Below, piece after piece: positions 9,378-17,020 of a stretch of 64,000 nucleotides of DNA (the first letter of the stretch is position 1; each line of letters starts with the position of its first letter). Made by a program: the position numbers and the translations under genes. Origin of the DNA: an uncultured Collinsella sp. (lineage in GTDB: Bacteria > Actinomycetota > Coriobacteriia > Coriobacteriales > Coriobacteriaceae). The notes beneath the pieces were generated by a model that ran no database searches, was not told the origin of the DNA, and saw only the letters and a program-made list of their open reading frames with translations. The DNA lies in the NCBI GenBank assembly GCA_947507155.1, contig CANNOC010000005.1, positions 1 through 64,000 on the forward strand, written 5' to 3'.

Positions 9378-10541
9378 ATGCGTAAGATTAAGACCATCGA
9401 CGACATCACTAAAGACGGCAAAGTCGAGTTTGGCGAGGGCTACGAGTTTGTGGACACCGCCGAGGAGGCCGACGCCATCCTGATGCGCTCGACCGACCTG
9501 CACGGCTACGGGCTGCCCGAGGGTATCCGCGCCATCGCGCGCTGCGGCGCCGGCGTCAATAACATCCCCGTCGAGGAGTACGCCAAGAAGGGCGTCGTCG
9601 TCTTTAACTCCCCCGGCGCCAACAGCAACGCCGTCAAGGAGCTCGTCCTGGGCATGCTGGTGCTCTCGAGCCGCGGCGTGGTGCAGTCGATGAACTGGGT
9701 GCGCGACAACGCCGACGACCCCGAGATTCAGGTCGATGCCGAGAAGGCCAAGAAGGCCTTTGTGGGCCGCGAGCTCAAGGGCAAGCGCATCGGCGTCATC
9801 GGTCTGGGCAACGTGGGATCCAAGGTCGCCAACGCCTGCGTCGACCTGGGCATGGACGTCTACGGCTACGATCCGTTCATTTCCGTCGAGCACGCATGGG
9901 TGCTGAGCCGCGAGGTGCAGCGCGTGGGCACGCTCGAGGATCTGTGCCGCGGCTGCGACTACCTCACCGTGCACGTACCCAGCAAGGCCGACACCATCGG
10001 CATGATCAGTACCGAGCAAATCAACCTGCTGGCACCCGACGCCGTGCTCATCAACTACGCGCGCGAGACCATCATTGACGAGGACGCCGTCGACGCCGCC
10101 CTGCGCGAGGGCAAGCTTAGCTGGTTTAGCTGCGACTTTGCCACGCCCAAGACCGTCAAGATGCCCAATACGTTTATCACCACGCACTCGGGCGCCGGCA
10201 CCGGCGAGGCCGAGGCCAACTGCGCCGACATGGCGATCAGCGAACTCAAGGATTACCTGGAAAACGGCAATATCGCGCACAGCGTCAACTACCCCGCCTG
10301 CAGCATGGGCAAGGCGCGCGCCGCGAGCCGCATCGCCTGCCTGCACGCCAACGTGCCCAACATGATCGGCCAGATCACGGCCATTCTCGCCAAGGACAAC
10401 GCCAACGTGCAGCGTATGACCAACGAGTCCGCTGGCGAGAACGCCTACACCATGTTCGACACCGACGAGCACCTGAACAGCAGCACCATCGAGGCGCTCA
10501 AGCAGATTCCGTCGATGTATCGCGTGCGCGTGATCAAGTAG
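9378..10541 (+). CDS. serA: D-3-phosphoglycerate dehydrogenase
   Basis: SerA oxidises 3-phosphoglycerate to 3-phosphohydroxypyruvate with NAD, the committed step of serine synthesis. This is the short 387-residue form with a C-terminal ACT domain. The nucleotide-binding motif GVIGLGNVGSKVA is near residue 138. Catalytic residues lie in RCGAGVNNI (Arg is elsewhere in the active site), NYARETIIDED and TTHSGAGTGEAE. The last 70 residues form the ACT domain (VPNMIGQITAIL onward), which suggests feedback by serine. AAGGAG precedes the ATG. It follows serC and ends before a strong terminator, so serC-serA is a two-gene unit. Confidence 0.95.
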   Translation: MRKIKTIDDITKDGKVEFGEGYEFVDTAEEADAILMRSTDLHGYGLPEGIRAIARCGAGVNNIPVEEYAKKGVVVFNSPGANSNAVKELVLGMLVLSSRGVVQSMNWVRDNADDPEIQVDAEKAKKAFVGRELKGKRIGVIGLGNVGSKVANACVDLGMDVYGYDPFISVEHAWVLSREVQRVGTLEDLCRGCDYLTVHVPSKADTIGMISTEQINLLAPDAVLINYARETIIDEDAVDAALREGKLSWFSCDFATPKTVKMPNTFITTHSGAGTGEAEANCADMAISELKDYLENGNIAHSVNYPACSMGKARAASRIACLHANVPNMIGQITAILAKDNANVQRMTNESAGENAYTMFDTDEHLNSSTIEALKQIPSMYRVRVIK

Positions 10542-10582
10542 CGTCGGCGCCAAGCCTGCCAGACAGACCACGAAGTCCATTC

Positions 10583-10609
10583 GGCCCCCGTTTTCACGAA
10601 ACGGGGGCC
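10583..10609 (+). terminator. Terminator after serA
   Basis: GGCCCCCGTTT pairs with AAACGGGGGCC around a short CAC-type loop, 40 bp after the serA stop. The following bases are only moderately T-rich (GATTTCGTT), so it may work in both directions. Confidence 0.75.
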
Positions 10610-10634
10610 GATTTCGTTGCTCCGGCTGGTTTTG

Positions 10635-10812
10635 AAAATGCTACCCATAATAAGTTTTTTCGGATAATCGACAGTGAGGCCCTAGTCGCTAAGCACAACT
10701 GCTTTTACAAACAGCTTTATCAGGGGTTTTAGTAGGTAAAAATCGATCTCTATATGCCAAACTAATGTTGACTGTCCATTTTCCGAAATAACTTGCTCTA
10801 GGTAGCACTTTT
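10635..10812. repeat. MITE-like element with imperfect long terminal inverted repeats
   Basis: The left end (10635-10675) and the reverse complement of the right end (10771-10812) share TGCTACC, AAGTT, TTTCGGA, AAT and GACAGT in the same order and spacing, with a variable six-base block between the first two. The element is AT-rich relative to its surroundings and holds no gene. It fills most of the gap between serA and the next gene. Two other elements of similar size and layout lie at 59529-59682 and 63709-63938. Confidence 0.6.
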
Positions 10813-10890
10813 CAAGCCAATTCCAAGGAGCAATTGAAGGCTATTCGCAACTAAAACCCTAGCTTCCGCGACCGTTTTCCACCCGCGCGG

Positions 10891-11940
10891 CTACATTCCC
10901 GCCCAATCGATAAAAATCTCCTCACGAAGTCGCCGTTCGAGCTCTTGCTGCCGCGGCGTCTTGTCTTTCAACGGCATATCGAGATAGGACATGATAAGCT
11001 CCATCACCACGCGGAAGGCATCGGAGTCAACCAGCTGACCATAGGTCATCAGAACGACAGGATATCCCATCGTCTGCAGGGCCGTCGTTCGATCGGAGTC
11101 CGAGATCTTGGATTCTATGGATCCGTGAATGGCTTTACCTTGACATTCAACCAAGCACTCTCGGCTGCCGTCCTTATTTGACAGCAGGATATCGGCGTAG
11201 CGCCTATCAAGCCCCGAAATCAGGCGGGCGCTGCGCGTCATGCGAATCTCGACATTATTGATGAGGTGCAGCCCTTCGCCGCCGCGCAGCCTCGTAAGGC
11301 CAAACAGCATCGAAGCTTGGACCTCAAGCGGCGATGCCACAACCCCCGTAATGCATTTTGCGGCACGTATGAACGATTTAGCACCACGGAGCCCCTGGAT
11401 CTTATTGGCGTACTCCGTTAGTTCAGAGAACTCGATCAAGGGAGGTCGTTTCCACAAGTCCGTTGGATTCCCCGAGGCATCCTTTACGTTTTCCCAGCCC
11501 GACCGTGCGTCACCCCACCGGCCCCCATATGCCTGCTCAAGCGCCAACTTTACTTGAGGCGCAATCTTGCACACGGTAAAGGTGCCGCACATCTCATACA
11601 TGCACATGATCAGACGCTCGTTTGAGACCGAGGAAGCCAGGGTCAGCAGCGTAAAGAGCGGGGACGCGACATCAAGGCCAAACTCTGTCTGCCGCACGGA
11701 GCCAAACGGCCTCTCCCCGTTCCAAACATGCCTGACAATGCGACCGCCTTTACGTCCGCAGCCACCCTGCGCCAACACGTGTAACGGGGCGCCCAGGAAA
11801 TGCTTGACGAGCGGATGCTCACAAAGGCGTTCCCTGCGCGGATCGTCCGCAGAATCGGGCAGGTCCGGCATTATTGCCAAGACCTGTGGAGGTATCCGGT
11901 GATACCGAAAGGCAGATATGTCGCACAGCATGTCGTCCAT
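10891..11940 (-). CDS. DUF559/AbiEi-C-like nuclease-fold protein, unknown role
   Basis: About 349 residues. The layout resembles a family frequent in Coriobacteriia: an N-terminal segment with FRYHRIPPQVL, a PLHVLAQ motif, a middle part with VASPLFTLLTLAS and MCMYEMCGTFTV, then a C-terminal domain with YADILL about 20 residues before VECQGK. The D...ExQ arrangement suggests a PD-(D/E)XK nuclease-type fold, as in DUF559 and the C-terminal domain of AbiEi antitoxins. The start is uncertain. The frame is open to 12204, but that would overlap the gene remnant on the other strand; I prefer the ATG at 11940, where similarity begins, although no good ribosome-binding site is visible. It stands alone with no AbiEii-like toxin beside it. 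A role in defence is possible but unproven. Confidence 0.65.
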   Translation of the reverse strand: MDDMLCDISAFRYHRIPPQVLAIMPDLPDSADDPRRERLCEHPLVKHFLGAPLHVLAQGGCGRKGGRIVRHVWNGERPFGSVRQTEFGLDVASPLFTLLTLASSVSNERLIMCMYEMCGTFTVCKIAPQVKLALEQAYGGRWGDARSGWENVKDASGNPTDLWKRPPLIEFSELTEYANKIQGLRGAKSFIRAAKCITGVVASPLEVQASMLFGLTRLRGGEGLHLINNVEIRMTRSARLISGLDRRYADILLSNKDGSRECLVECQGKAIHGSIESKISDSDRTTALQTMGYPVVLMTYGQLVDSDAFRVVMELIMSYLDMPLKDKTPRQQELERRLREEIFIDWAGM

Positions 11941-12094
11941 GAAGGGTACGTACCCGCTACTTCGTTTGCGAGCCCGCCCGGACGGTAAACGCGATGGCTC
12001 GGCCTGCGAACGGTAAATGCTGCTGCGCGCGCATCGCGGATCTCTTAGGAGGCTTACAATCGGTTTGGAAAACAGACTGATTGTGAGGTTGTAT

Positions 12095-12707
12095 ATGGTT
12101 GATGAGGACTTTGCCTGGCGGCTTGCGCAAGACCTTGTGAAGATTGACAGCTCGGACCCCGGCGCATATGAGGGCGAGATTGAGCACTTCATTAAGAGGC
12201 TCATTGAGCAGCAACTGGCGCAGCTTGACAGTCCTGCGCTCTATGCCGTGCTGATTAAGGAGCTCGAAGTACTCCCCAGGCGCCGCAACCTTATGATTAC
12301 CGTGCCGCGCGCGAGCGACGAGGCGCGGCTCGTCTACATCTGCCATATGGATACCGTCACCCTGGGCGATGGCTGAGACGCAGACACGCCGCCGCTCGGG
12401 GTGACCGTGCGGGACGACAAGCTCTATGGTCGCGGCGCCTGCGACATGAAGGGCACTCAAGCGTGTCGCCGATGACGTGACGGACGCGGACACGACCGTC
12501 GACTTCTTTACCGGCTACACCGACGCCGCCGTCATTGCCGGCAAGAAAGGTAACCGCAATTGTATGAGCTACGGACCCGGCTCGTTGGCGCTCGCGCACA
12601 AGCCCAACAAGCATGTGCCCCATGCCGATATCGTTCGCTGCCAGAACGTGCTCATCGCGCTTGCCGACAACACGCTCTGGGACGCAAGCGGCCAAGTTGG
12701 GGCATAA
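12095..12707 (+). pseudogene. Decayed M20-family metallopeptidase
   Basis: The start (MVDEDFAWRLAQDLVKIDSSD) and the segment YICHMDTVTLGDG are typical of M20 peptidases such as ArgE/DapE/CPG2. A TGA at 12374-12376 replaces the codon after GDG. The same frame then resumes with DADTPPL, followed by the second metal motif GRGACDMKG, and stops again. From about 12477 another frame gives the family C-terminus, with GYTDAAVIAG, SYGPGSLALAHKPN and DIVRCQNVLIALADN. About 200 central residues, including the dimerisation domain, are missing between these parts. The gene thus has a nonsense codon, a frame change and a large internal deletion, and cannot make an active enzyme. Confidence 0.85.
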
Positions 12708-12746
12708 TAAGCCGCGAACAAACCGACTCGCGCGTTAGGACCGCCC

Positions 12747-13427
12747 ATGAAAGCACTTCCGTTTCCCTGCATCCGCCCAGCTCAGGACCGCGTGCTCGAA
12801 GCGCTGCCGCAGATGGGCGACATCCTAAGCGGCAACGACGCCCTGCGCGGCGCCATTGCCGACGGGCTCATGCTCAAAGATCCGGGCGCGGCGTATTACG
12901 TGTACGAATGCTCCGGAGAGCCAGGGCGCGTGACGGGCGTTGTGGCAATTTGCCCGGTCGGCGTACTGACGGGCGACGGCGCGACCCCCGCAGATGCGGC
13001 TGCAGCCGCCCGTGCAATCGCCGAGCTTAAGGTGCAGCCGCGCCCCGTGTCGCTCGCCTACGAGGCCTCGCCCGTTATGGATATCATCCTCGGTGCCGCC
13101 AAAGAGGGCGCGTCGCTCTATGCCGTCACCGACCCCGCCGGCATTACGCACCGCGCGTGGGAGGTCAAGCGCGAGGACGCCGTTGCTGCCATCCGAGCCA
13201 TGCTCGACCAGGCACCGGAGCCGACGCCGGCAGACGACCCCACCTATGCTGCCGCGCTAGCAGGGGCGGCGCAGCTCCTGGCAGACGAAGCCCGCGCAGC
13301 CGGCGCCTACACGGGCAAAGAGCCGTTCAACTTTACCGTTGCCGCGTTATTCCCCGCCGCGCAGGTTGCCGGCGGCGCACCGCAGGTTCCGACGGGTTTG
13401 CTGACCCACCAGATCGCACGGTTCTAA
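12747..13427 (+). CDS. Short DUF1015-family protein
   Basis: A 226-residue protein matching the N-terminal half of DUF1015 proteins, which are normally about 400 residues and often sit beside serC and serA. Family-like elements are FPCIRPAQ at the start, YYVYECSGEPGRVTGVV near residue 50, PRPVSLAYEASPVMDIIL near residue 98 and THRAWEV near residue 135. The family's conserved HE.T motif is not kept; the equivalent place reads TGDGAT. It is therefore a truncated or diverged member. Its position close to serC-serA fits the usual neighbourhood. The biochemical role of the family is not established. The ATG has no strong ribosome-binding site, and a terminator follows. Confidence 0.6.
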   Translation: MKALPFPCIRPAQDRVLEALPQMGDILSGNDALRGAIADGLMLKDPGAAYYVYECSGEPGRVTGVVAICPVGVLTGDGATPADAAAAARAIAELKVQPRPVSLAYEASPVMDIILGAAKEGASLYAVTDPAGITHRAWEVKREDAVAAIRAMLDQAPEPTPADDPTYAAALAGAAQLLADEARAAGAYTGKEPFNFTVAALFPAAQVAGGAPQVPTGLLTHQIARF

Positions 13428-13471
13428 CAGGGCCTAAACGCCCGGCACAAAGACTCGGCAGCTCGACAAAC

Positions 13472-13510
13472 AAGGGGCGGGGATACATGCGCATGCATCC
13501 CCGCCCCTTT
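13472..13510. terminator. Hairpin between convergent genes
   Basis: AAGGGGCGGGGAT pairs with ATCCCCGCCCCTTT around an ACATGCGCATGC loop that is itself palindromic. It lies between the DUF1015 gene and the opposite-strand phosphatase gene and probably terminates transcription from both sides. Confidence 0.75.
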
Positions 13511-13554
13511 CGCATCGAGCAATGATGTCGGCAATCCGCATCGCCACGCCCGCG

Positions 13555-14190
13555 CTACCCGCGCTGCGGACCCGCTGCCGCCACGAGCGGCTCAAGACCC
13601 AGCTCGCGCGCATAATCTTCTTGCGTAAAGACTTCGACCAGTTCAAACGTATCCGTCGCATCGTCAAACGCAAAATGCAGCACCGAGCAGTTGCCCGGAA
13701 CGCGCTCGCGCTCGTCGGCCGCCGCTCCCCTCACGTGGTCCAAAAATTCCTTGATGGACGAGGCGTGGCTCACCGCGAGCACGCACTCGTGGTCCGGACG
13801 TCGCATAAGATCGGTCAACGTCGCCACCATGCGCTCGCGCACCTGCATCTGCCCCTCGCCGCCAAATTGGCGGTAGAAGTCACGCCACGGACGCTCGGGC
13901 ATGAGCATCACGCGCTCGGCCTCAAAATCGCCAAAGAACCACTCGCACAGACCGTCCAGACGCTCGTAGGCAAGGCCCGGCCACAGGTTGGCGATAGTCT
14001 GCTCGGTGCGATGCAGTGTCGAGGTGTAGGCGTGGTCGGGCTCGATGCCACGCGCTCGCAAGAACATGCCAGCGCGCGCCGCCTGCTCGCAGCCCAACTG
14101 CGTGAGCGGCGAATCACTCCAGCCCTGAATAATGCGCTTGAGGTTAAATATCGTCTGTCCATGACGGACCAGATACAGGTCTTTATTCAT
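13555..14190 (-). CDS. Histidine phosphatase family protein (phosphoglycerate-mutase-like)
   Basis: A 211-residue cytoplasmic member of the histidine phosphatase superfamily. The catalytic motif LVRHGQT is at residues 7-13, QGWSDSPLTQLG follows near residue 23, the family glutamate is in CEWFFGDFE, and the second catalytic histidine is in LAVSHASS near residue 140. The exact substrate cannot be read from sequence. No classical serB is seen near serC-serA, and some relatives are metal-independent phosphoserine phosphatases, so that activity is a possibility. A broken paralogue lies just upstream on the same strand, with the same QG(W)xDSPLT region; the pair arose by duplication. Confidence 0.88.
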   Translation of the reverse strand: MNKDLYLVRHGQTIFNLKRIIQGWSDSPLTQLGCEQAARAGMFLRARGIEPDHAYTSTLHRTEQTIANLWPGLAYERLDGLCEWFFGDFEAERVMLMPERPWRDFYRQFGGEGQMQVRERMVATLTDLMRRPDHECVLAVSHASSIKEFLDHVRGAAADERERVPGNCSVLHFAFDDATDTFELVEVFTQEDYARELGLEPLVAAAGPQRG

Positions 14191-14207
14191 AGGGGTCCTT
14201 TCGTTCG

Positions 14208-14750
14208 TTACCAGTCAAGGAGCGAAAACGCCCCGTCGCAATAGCCAAAATGAAGCACGGCACCGTTGTCGGGCTGTCCTCCCCCGCCGGCCACATACTC
14301 AAGAAACTCCTGACAGGCAGAGCCATGAGAGACCGCAAGCACACGGTCGTGCTGCGGTCGGGCCATAATGCGGGACAGCGCCGCAACCATGCGCGCCCGT
14401 AGCTCGCCTTCAGATTCGCCACCAAAGGCCACCGGATAATCACCCCAGGGCTGCGGCGGCATCTCGCAATTTGATGTGCCCTCCAGCGAGCCCAAGTGCC
14501 ACTCGCGCAGGTCGTCGACCAGCTCTATGGAACGGCCCTCGCCAACGATAAGCTCAGCCGTACGCTGCGCCCGACCCAACGGAGACGAATACGCATGGTC
14601 AAACGTCACGCCACGGTCCTCAAACGCCGCGCGCGTCGCCAGCGCCTGCTCGCACCCGCGCTCTGTGAGCGGCGAGTCTTGCTAGCCCTGCAAAATGTTC
14701 TGCACATTGAGCTCAGTCTGCCCATGCCGCACCAAATACAGATCGGCCAC
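14208..14750 (-). pseudogene. Histidine phosphatase paralogue with one amber codon
   Basis: Reading from GTG at 14750, preceded by GGGAGGG, gives VADLYLVRHGQTELN and continues to QG, then TAG at 14684-14682, then QDSPLTERGCEQ. In the intact neighbour the stop position is the tryptophan of QGWSDSPLT, so a single TGG-to-TAG change explains it. After the stop the frame is open for another 157 codons with LAVSHGSA and a normal end. Everything else looks intact, so the inactivation is recent, or the base is a sequencing error, or translation restarts at the internal ATG at 14609. That shorter product would lack the catalytic RHG motif. Confidence 0.8.
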
Positions 14751-14765
14751 ACGCCCTCCCCTCGC

Positions 14766-14800
14766 ACCACCGCAAAGGGAACAGGCGCCTTTGTGGTGGT
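14766..14800. repeat. Short palindromic repeat, ACCACC family copy 1
   Basis: ACCACCGCAAAGG and CCTTTGTGGTGGT form a hairpin around GAACAGGCG. A second copy, in reverse orientation, is at 25985-26019. It lies just upstream of the broken phosphatase gene, 15 bp from its start codon. Confidence 0.7.
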
Positions 14801-14833
14801 TTTGCCGCCGGATCACGCCGCGGCGACGCTCAA

Positions 14834-15505
14834 CTACACCAGCACGTCGGCGAGTGGACGCTTGGGTACGTGGTGTACCTGTGCCTCGTCACGCCAGTAA
14901 TTAATAGAGCCGTCGGGGTTGGAATCAATTGCATCGATCACCTGTGTCTCGGCGGGAACGCCAAAGACCATGATCAGCTTGACCTCGTACTTGTCGCCGT
15001 CAAGTCCCATGACATCAATCGCACGAGGCGGAAAAGCCTTGAACATGCACGCCGCCACCTCGGGCGTAGCGCTGCGGGCGGCGAGCATCATCGTCTGCGC
15101 GGCGATACCAGCGTCTGCCTCGGTGATTGGCGCGGCAGGCTTGCCCGGAGCGGGACGCTCTGCAAGGATCGCGATATAGCCGGTCGGGCGCTCGCCCTCG
15201 ACAGGACCCGACCAATCCTTGAGCGCACCAGCCCATGTGAGCTTTTCAAATAAGCTCGAACACTCCTCGGCGTCGCTCACCACATGAAAGCGTAGGCGCT
15301 GAGCGTTGGCGCCGCAGGGAGCCAGGTGCGCCAGCTCTGCCAGCTCAAGCAAAAACTCGCGCGGCACGCGCATGGACTCGTCAAAACGGCGGCATGTGCG
15401 GGCGCGACGAACCAGCGCGTCAAACGATTCCAGACCGAGCTTTTCGCAACCTTGCTTTGCCATCAACTCCACGCTCGACGGCGCCGCGGGAACAGCTTCG
15501 TTCAT
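14834..15505 (-). CDS. Nitroreductase family protein
   Basis: A 223-residue member of the FMN-dependent nitroreductase family. TCRRFDES near residue 36 matches the family's RRS.R.F start and APCGANAQRLRF near residue 62 matches the conserved P.g.N.Qpw..v segment. GIAAQTMMLAA near residue 137 is the conserved dimer helix. The C-terminal VFGVPAE region is also as expected. The ATG at 15505 is chosen because the homologous region begins soon after it; the frame is open upstream without similarity. The Shine-Dalgarno sequence is weak (GGGGGTCTCT). The substrate is not predictable. It is transcribed alone. Confidence 0.85.
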   Translation of the reverse strand: MNEAVPAAPSSVELMAKQGCEKLGLESFDALVRRARTCRRFDESMRVPREFLLELAELAHLAPCGANAQRLRFHVVSDAEECSSLFEKLTWAGALKDWSGPVEGERPTGYIAILAERPAPGKPAAPITEADAGIAAQTMMLAARSATPEVAACMFKAFPPRAIDVMGLDGDKYEVKLIMVFGVPAETQVIDAIDSNPDGSINYWRDEAQVHHVPKRPLADVLV

Positions 15506-15767
15506 AGAGACCCCCAATACAAGGCAATTGTTCTTAGGAAAATCTAACCTAAAACGCAGGCAATAACGAACAGAGCCGCAATGTTCTACACCTGTTGAAT
15601 AGAAAAACGCGACATGGGGAACAACGAGAACAAATCGGGACCTTTGGGTTACACTTCGCCCTCCCCGACCCATACGCCGGTGCCTTTAGGCGATACTTGT
15701 TGTAGCAACTGCGACATACGCCGCAAAAACAACAATGACGGCAAACGCCGCGCGGAAAGGAGACCTC

Positions 15768-16370
15768 ATGGGCATCTTTAAGAACGACGACCAGCAGTCG
15801 AATCTGTTTGGATTTGACGAGAAAAGCATGGCAGGCAAGGCAATCAAGGCCGTGCGCTGGATCTACGCCGTCACGGGCGTCATCGCGCTGCTTGCCGGCA
15901 TCGCGCTGCTGTTTGCGCCCGCCAAGTCCCTCGTCTTTTTGACGACCGTCCTGGGCTTCTACTTTATAATCACGGCAGCCATTAGGCTGTTCACCGCCAT
16001 TTTTGAGCCGCTGCTGCCCGCCGGCTGGCGCGTGACGAGCATCATCTCCAACCTGCTCATCATTCTGGGCGGCGTCATAATCCTGCGCAATCAGGCCTTC
16101 TCGACCGCGACGCTCACCACGCTCGTGGTGGTCGTGGCCGGCTTTGGCTGGATCGTCGAAGGTGTCATGTCCATTCTGGAGTCCGAGCTTTCGTCTAACC
16201 GCGCCCTCGCCATCCTGAGCGGCGCGCTCTCCATCATCGCCGGCATGTTCGTGTTTATCTATCCGCTGTGGTCGGCAAAGATGCTCGTCATCTTTAGCGG
16301 CGCCGCGCTCCTGGTGTTTGGCGTGACGCTCATTATTCGTGCTATCCGCTTTGGCAAGCTGGTGCACTAG
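15768..16370 (+). CDS. DUF308 (HdeD-like) membrane protein
   Basis: A 200-residue integral membrane protein with about six transmembrane segments starting near residue 30 (WIYAVTGVIALLAGIALLFA) and ending near residue 190. Paired helices with repeated G.l.i..G...l motifs are typical of DUF308/HdeD proteins; E. coli HdeD is linked to acid resistance, but most members have no known function. The ATG follows AAAGGAGACCTC. Its TAG stop is directly followed by the ATG of the next gene, so the two are translationally linked. Confidence 0.85.
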   Translation: MGIFKNDDQQSNLFGFDEKSMAGKAIKAVRWIYAVTGVIALLAGIALLFAPAKSLVFLTTVLGFYFIITAAIRLFTAIFEPLLPAGWRVTSIISNLLIILGGVIILRNQAFSTATLTTLVVVVAGFGWIVEGVMSILESELSSNRALAILSGALSIIAGMFVFIYPLWSAKMLVIFSGAALLVFGVTLIIRAIRFGKLVH

Positions 16371-16853
16371 ATGCCGCGAACGCTGTTTATTGATGCCGAC
16401 GCCTGCCCGGTTACGCGCGAGTCGATCGACTGCGCGCGGCGGGCGGGCGTTGCCGTGGTTATCGCCGGCAACAGCACGCAGAACCTGGAGCGGCACATTC
16501 GCCGCGACGACCCGCGCGATGCCGAGCACGCGCGACGCGGCTTTTGGGTCACCACGCTCGATGTGAGCGTGGGCGCCGATAGTGCCGACTTTGCCATTGT
16601 CGAACGTCTGCAGGCGGGTGACGTGGTCGTGACGCAGGACATTGGCCTGGCGAGCATGGTGCTCGGCCGCAATGCCGCCGCCATCGGTGTGCGCGGGCGC
16701 GTGTACGACAAGGCGACCATCGACATGCAGCTGTTTATTCGCCACGAGGAAAAGAAGGTGCGTCGCGCCGGCGGTCGCACCCGCGGGCCGGCAGCCTTCA
16801 CCAGTGAAGACCGCGCCCGCTTTAAGCGCAACCTCACCGAGCTGCTGCGCTAA
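16371..16853 (+). CDS. YaiI/YqxD family protein (DUF188)
   Basis: A 160-residue DUF188 protein, a PIN-like family of unknown function. It begins with the diagnostic FIDADACPVTRE, followed by VVIAGNST near residue 30, VSVGADSADFAIVE near residue 65, DVVVTQDIGLA and AIGVRGRVYDK. The C-terminus has the basic GGRTRGPAAFTSEDRARF end seen across the family. It starts on the base after the DUF308 stop codon and ends at two successive hairpins. Confidence 0.92.
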   Translation: MPRTLFIDADACPVTRESIDCARRAGVAVVIAGNSTQNLERHIRRDDPRDAEHARRGFWVTTLDVSVGADSADFAIVERLQAGDVVVTQDIGLASMVLGRNAAAIGVRGRVYDKATIDMQLFIRHEEKKVRRAGGRTRGPAAFTSEDRARFKRNLTELLR

Positions 16854-16860
16854 CCAAGGC

Positions 16861-16896
16861 AGATTTTTGGGACATACCTAAAAATCTACCTTTTTG
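16861..16896 (+). terminator. Terminator after the DUF188 gene
   Basis: AGATTTTT pairs with AAAAATCT around GGGACATACCT, followed by ACCTTTTTGTTTT. It begins seven bases after the stop codon. Confidence 0.75.
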
Positions 16897-16933
16897 TTTT
16901 GGGCGGTGTGAGCGCTCAGGATCCATGGCTCAA

Positions 16934-17010
16934 CAAAAAACGGGCTTCAAAATGCCATGCGTCGCCGCATTGTGCAAGCGCCGTGCATGGCTATTTTGAA
17001 GCCCGTTTTG
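16934..17010. terminator. Long hairpin between convergent genes
   Basis: AAAACGGGCTTCAAAAT on the left pairs with ATTTTGAAGCCCGTTTT on the right. An inner GCCATGC / GCATGG pairing surrounds a 24-base loop region. Runs of A and T at the two ends fit a bidirectional terminator serving the exporter gene on the minus strand. Confidence 0.75.
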
Positions 17011-17020
17011 TTAGGCCTAC

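Noticed and set aside
10891-12204. Longer 437-residue start for the DUF559-like protein
   Set aside because: The extra 88 residues are low-similarity, overlap the M20 remnant on the other strand and have no better ribosome-binding site.
15549-16745. 398-residue minus-strand frame opposite the DUF308 and DUF188 genes
   Set aside because: Low-complexity H/D/G/R-rich product typical of an antisense frame; both plus-strand genes have clear families and starts.
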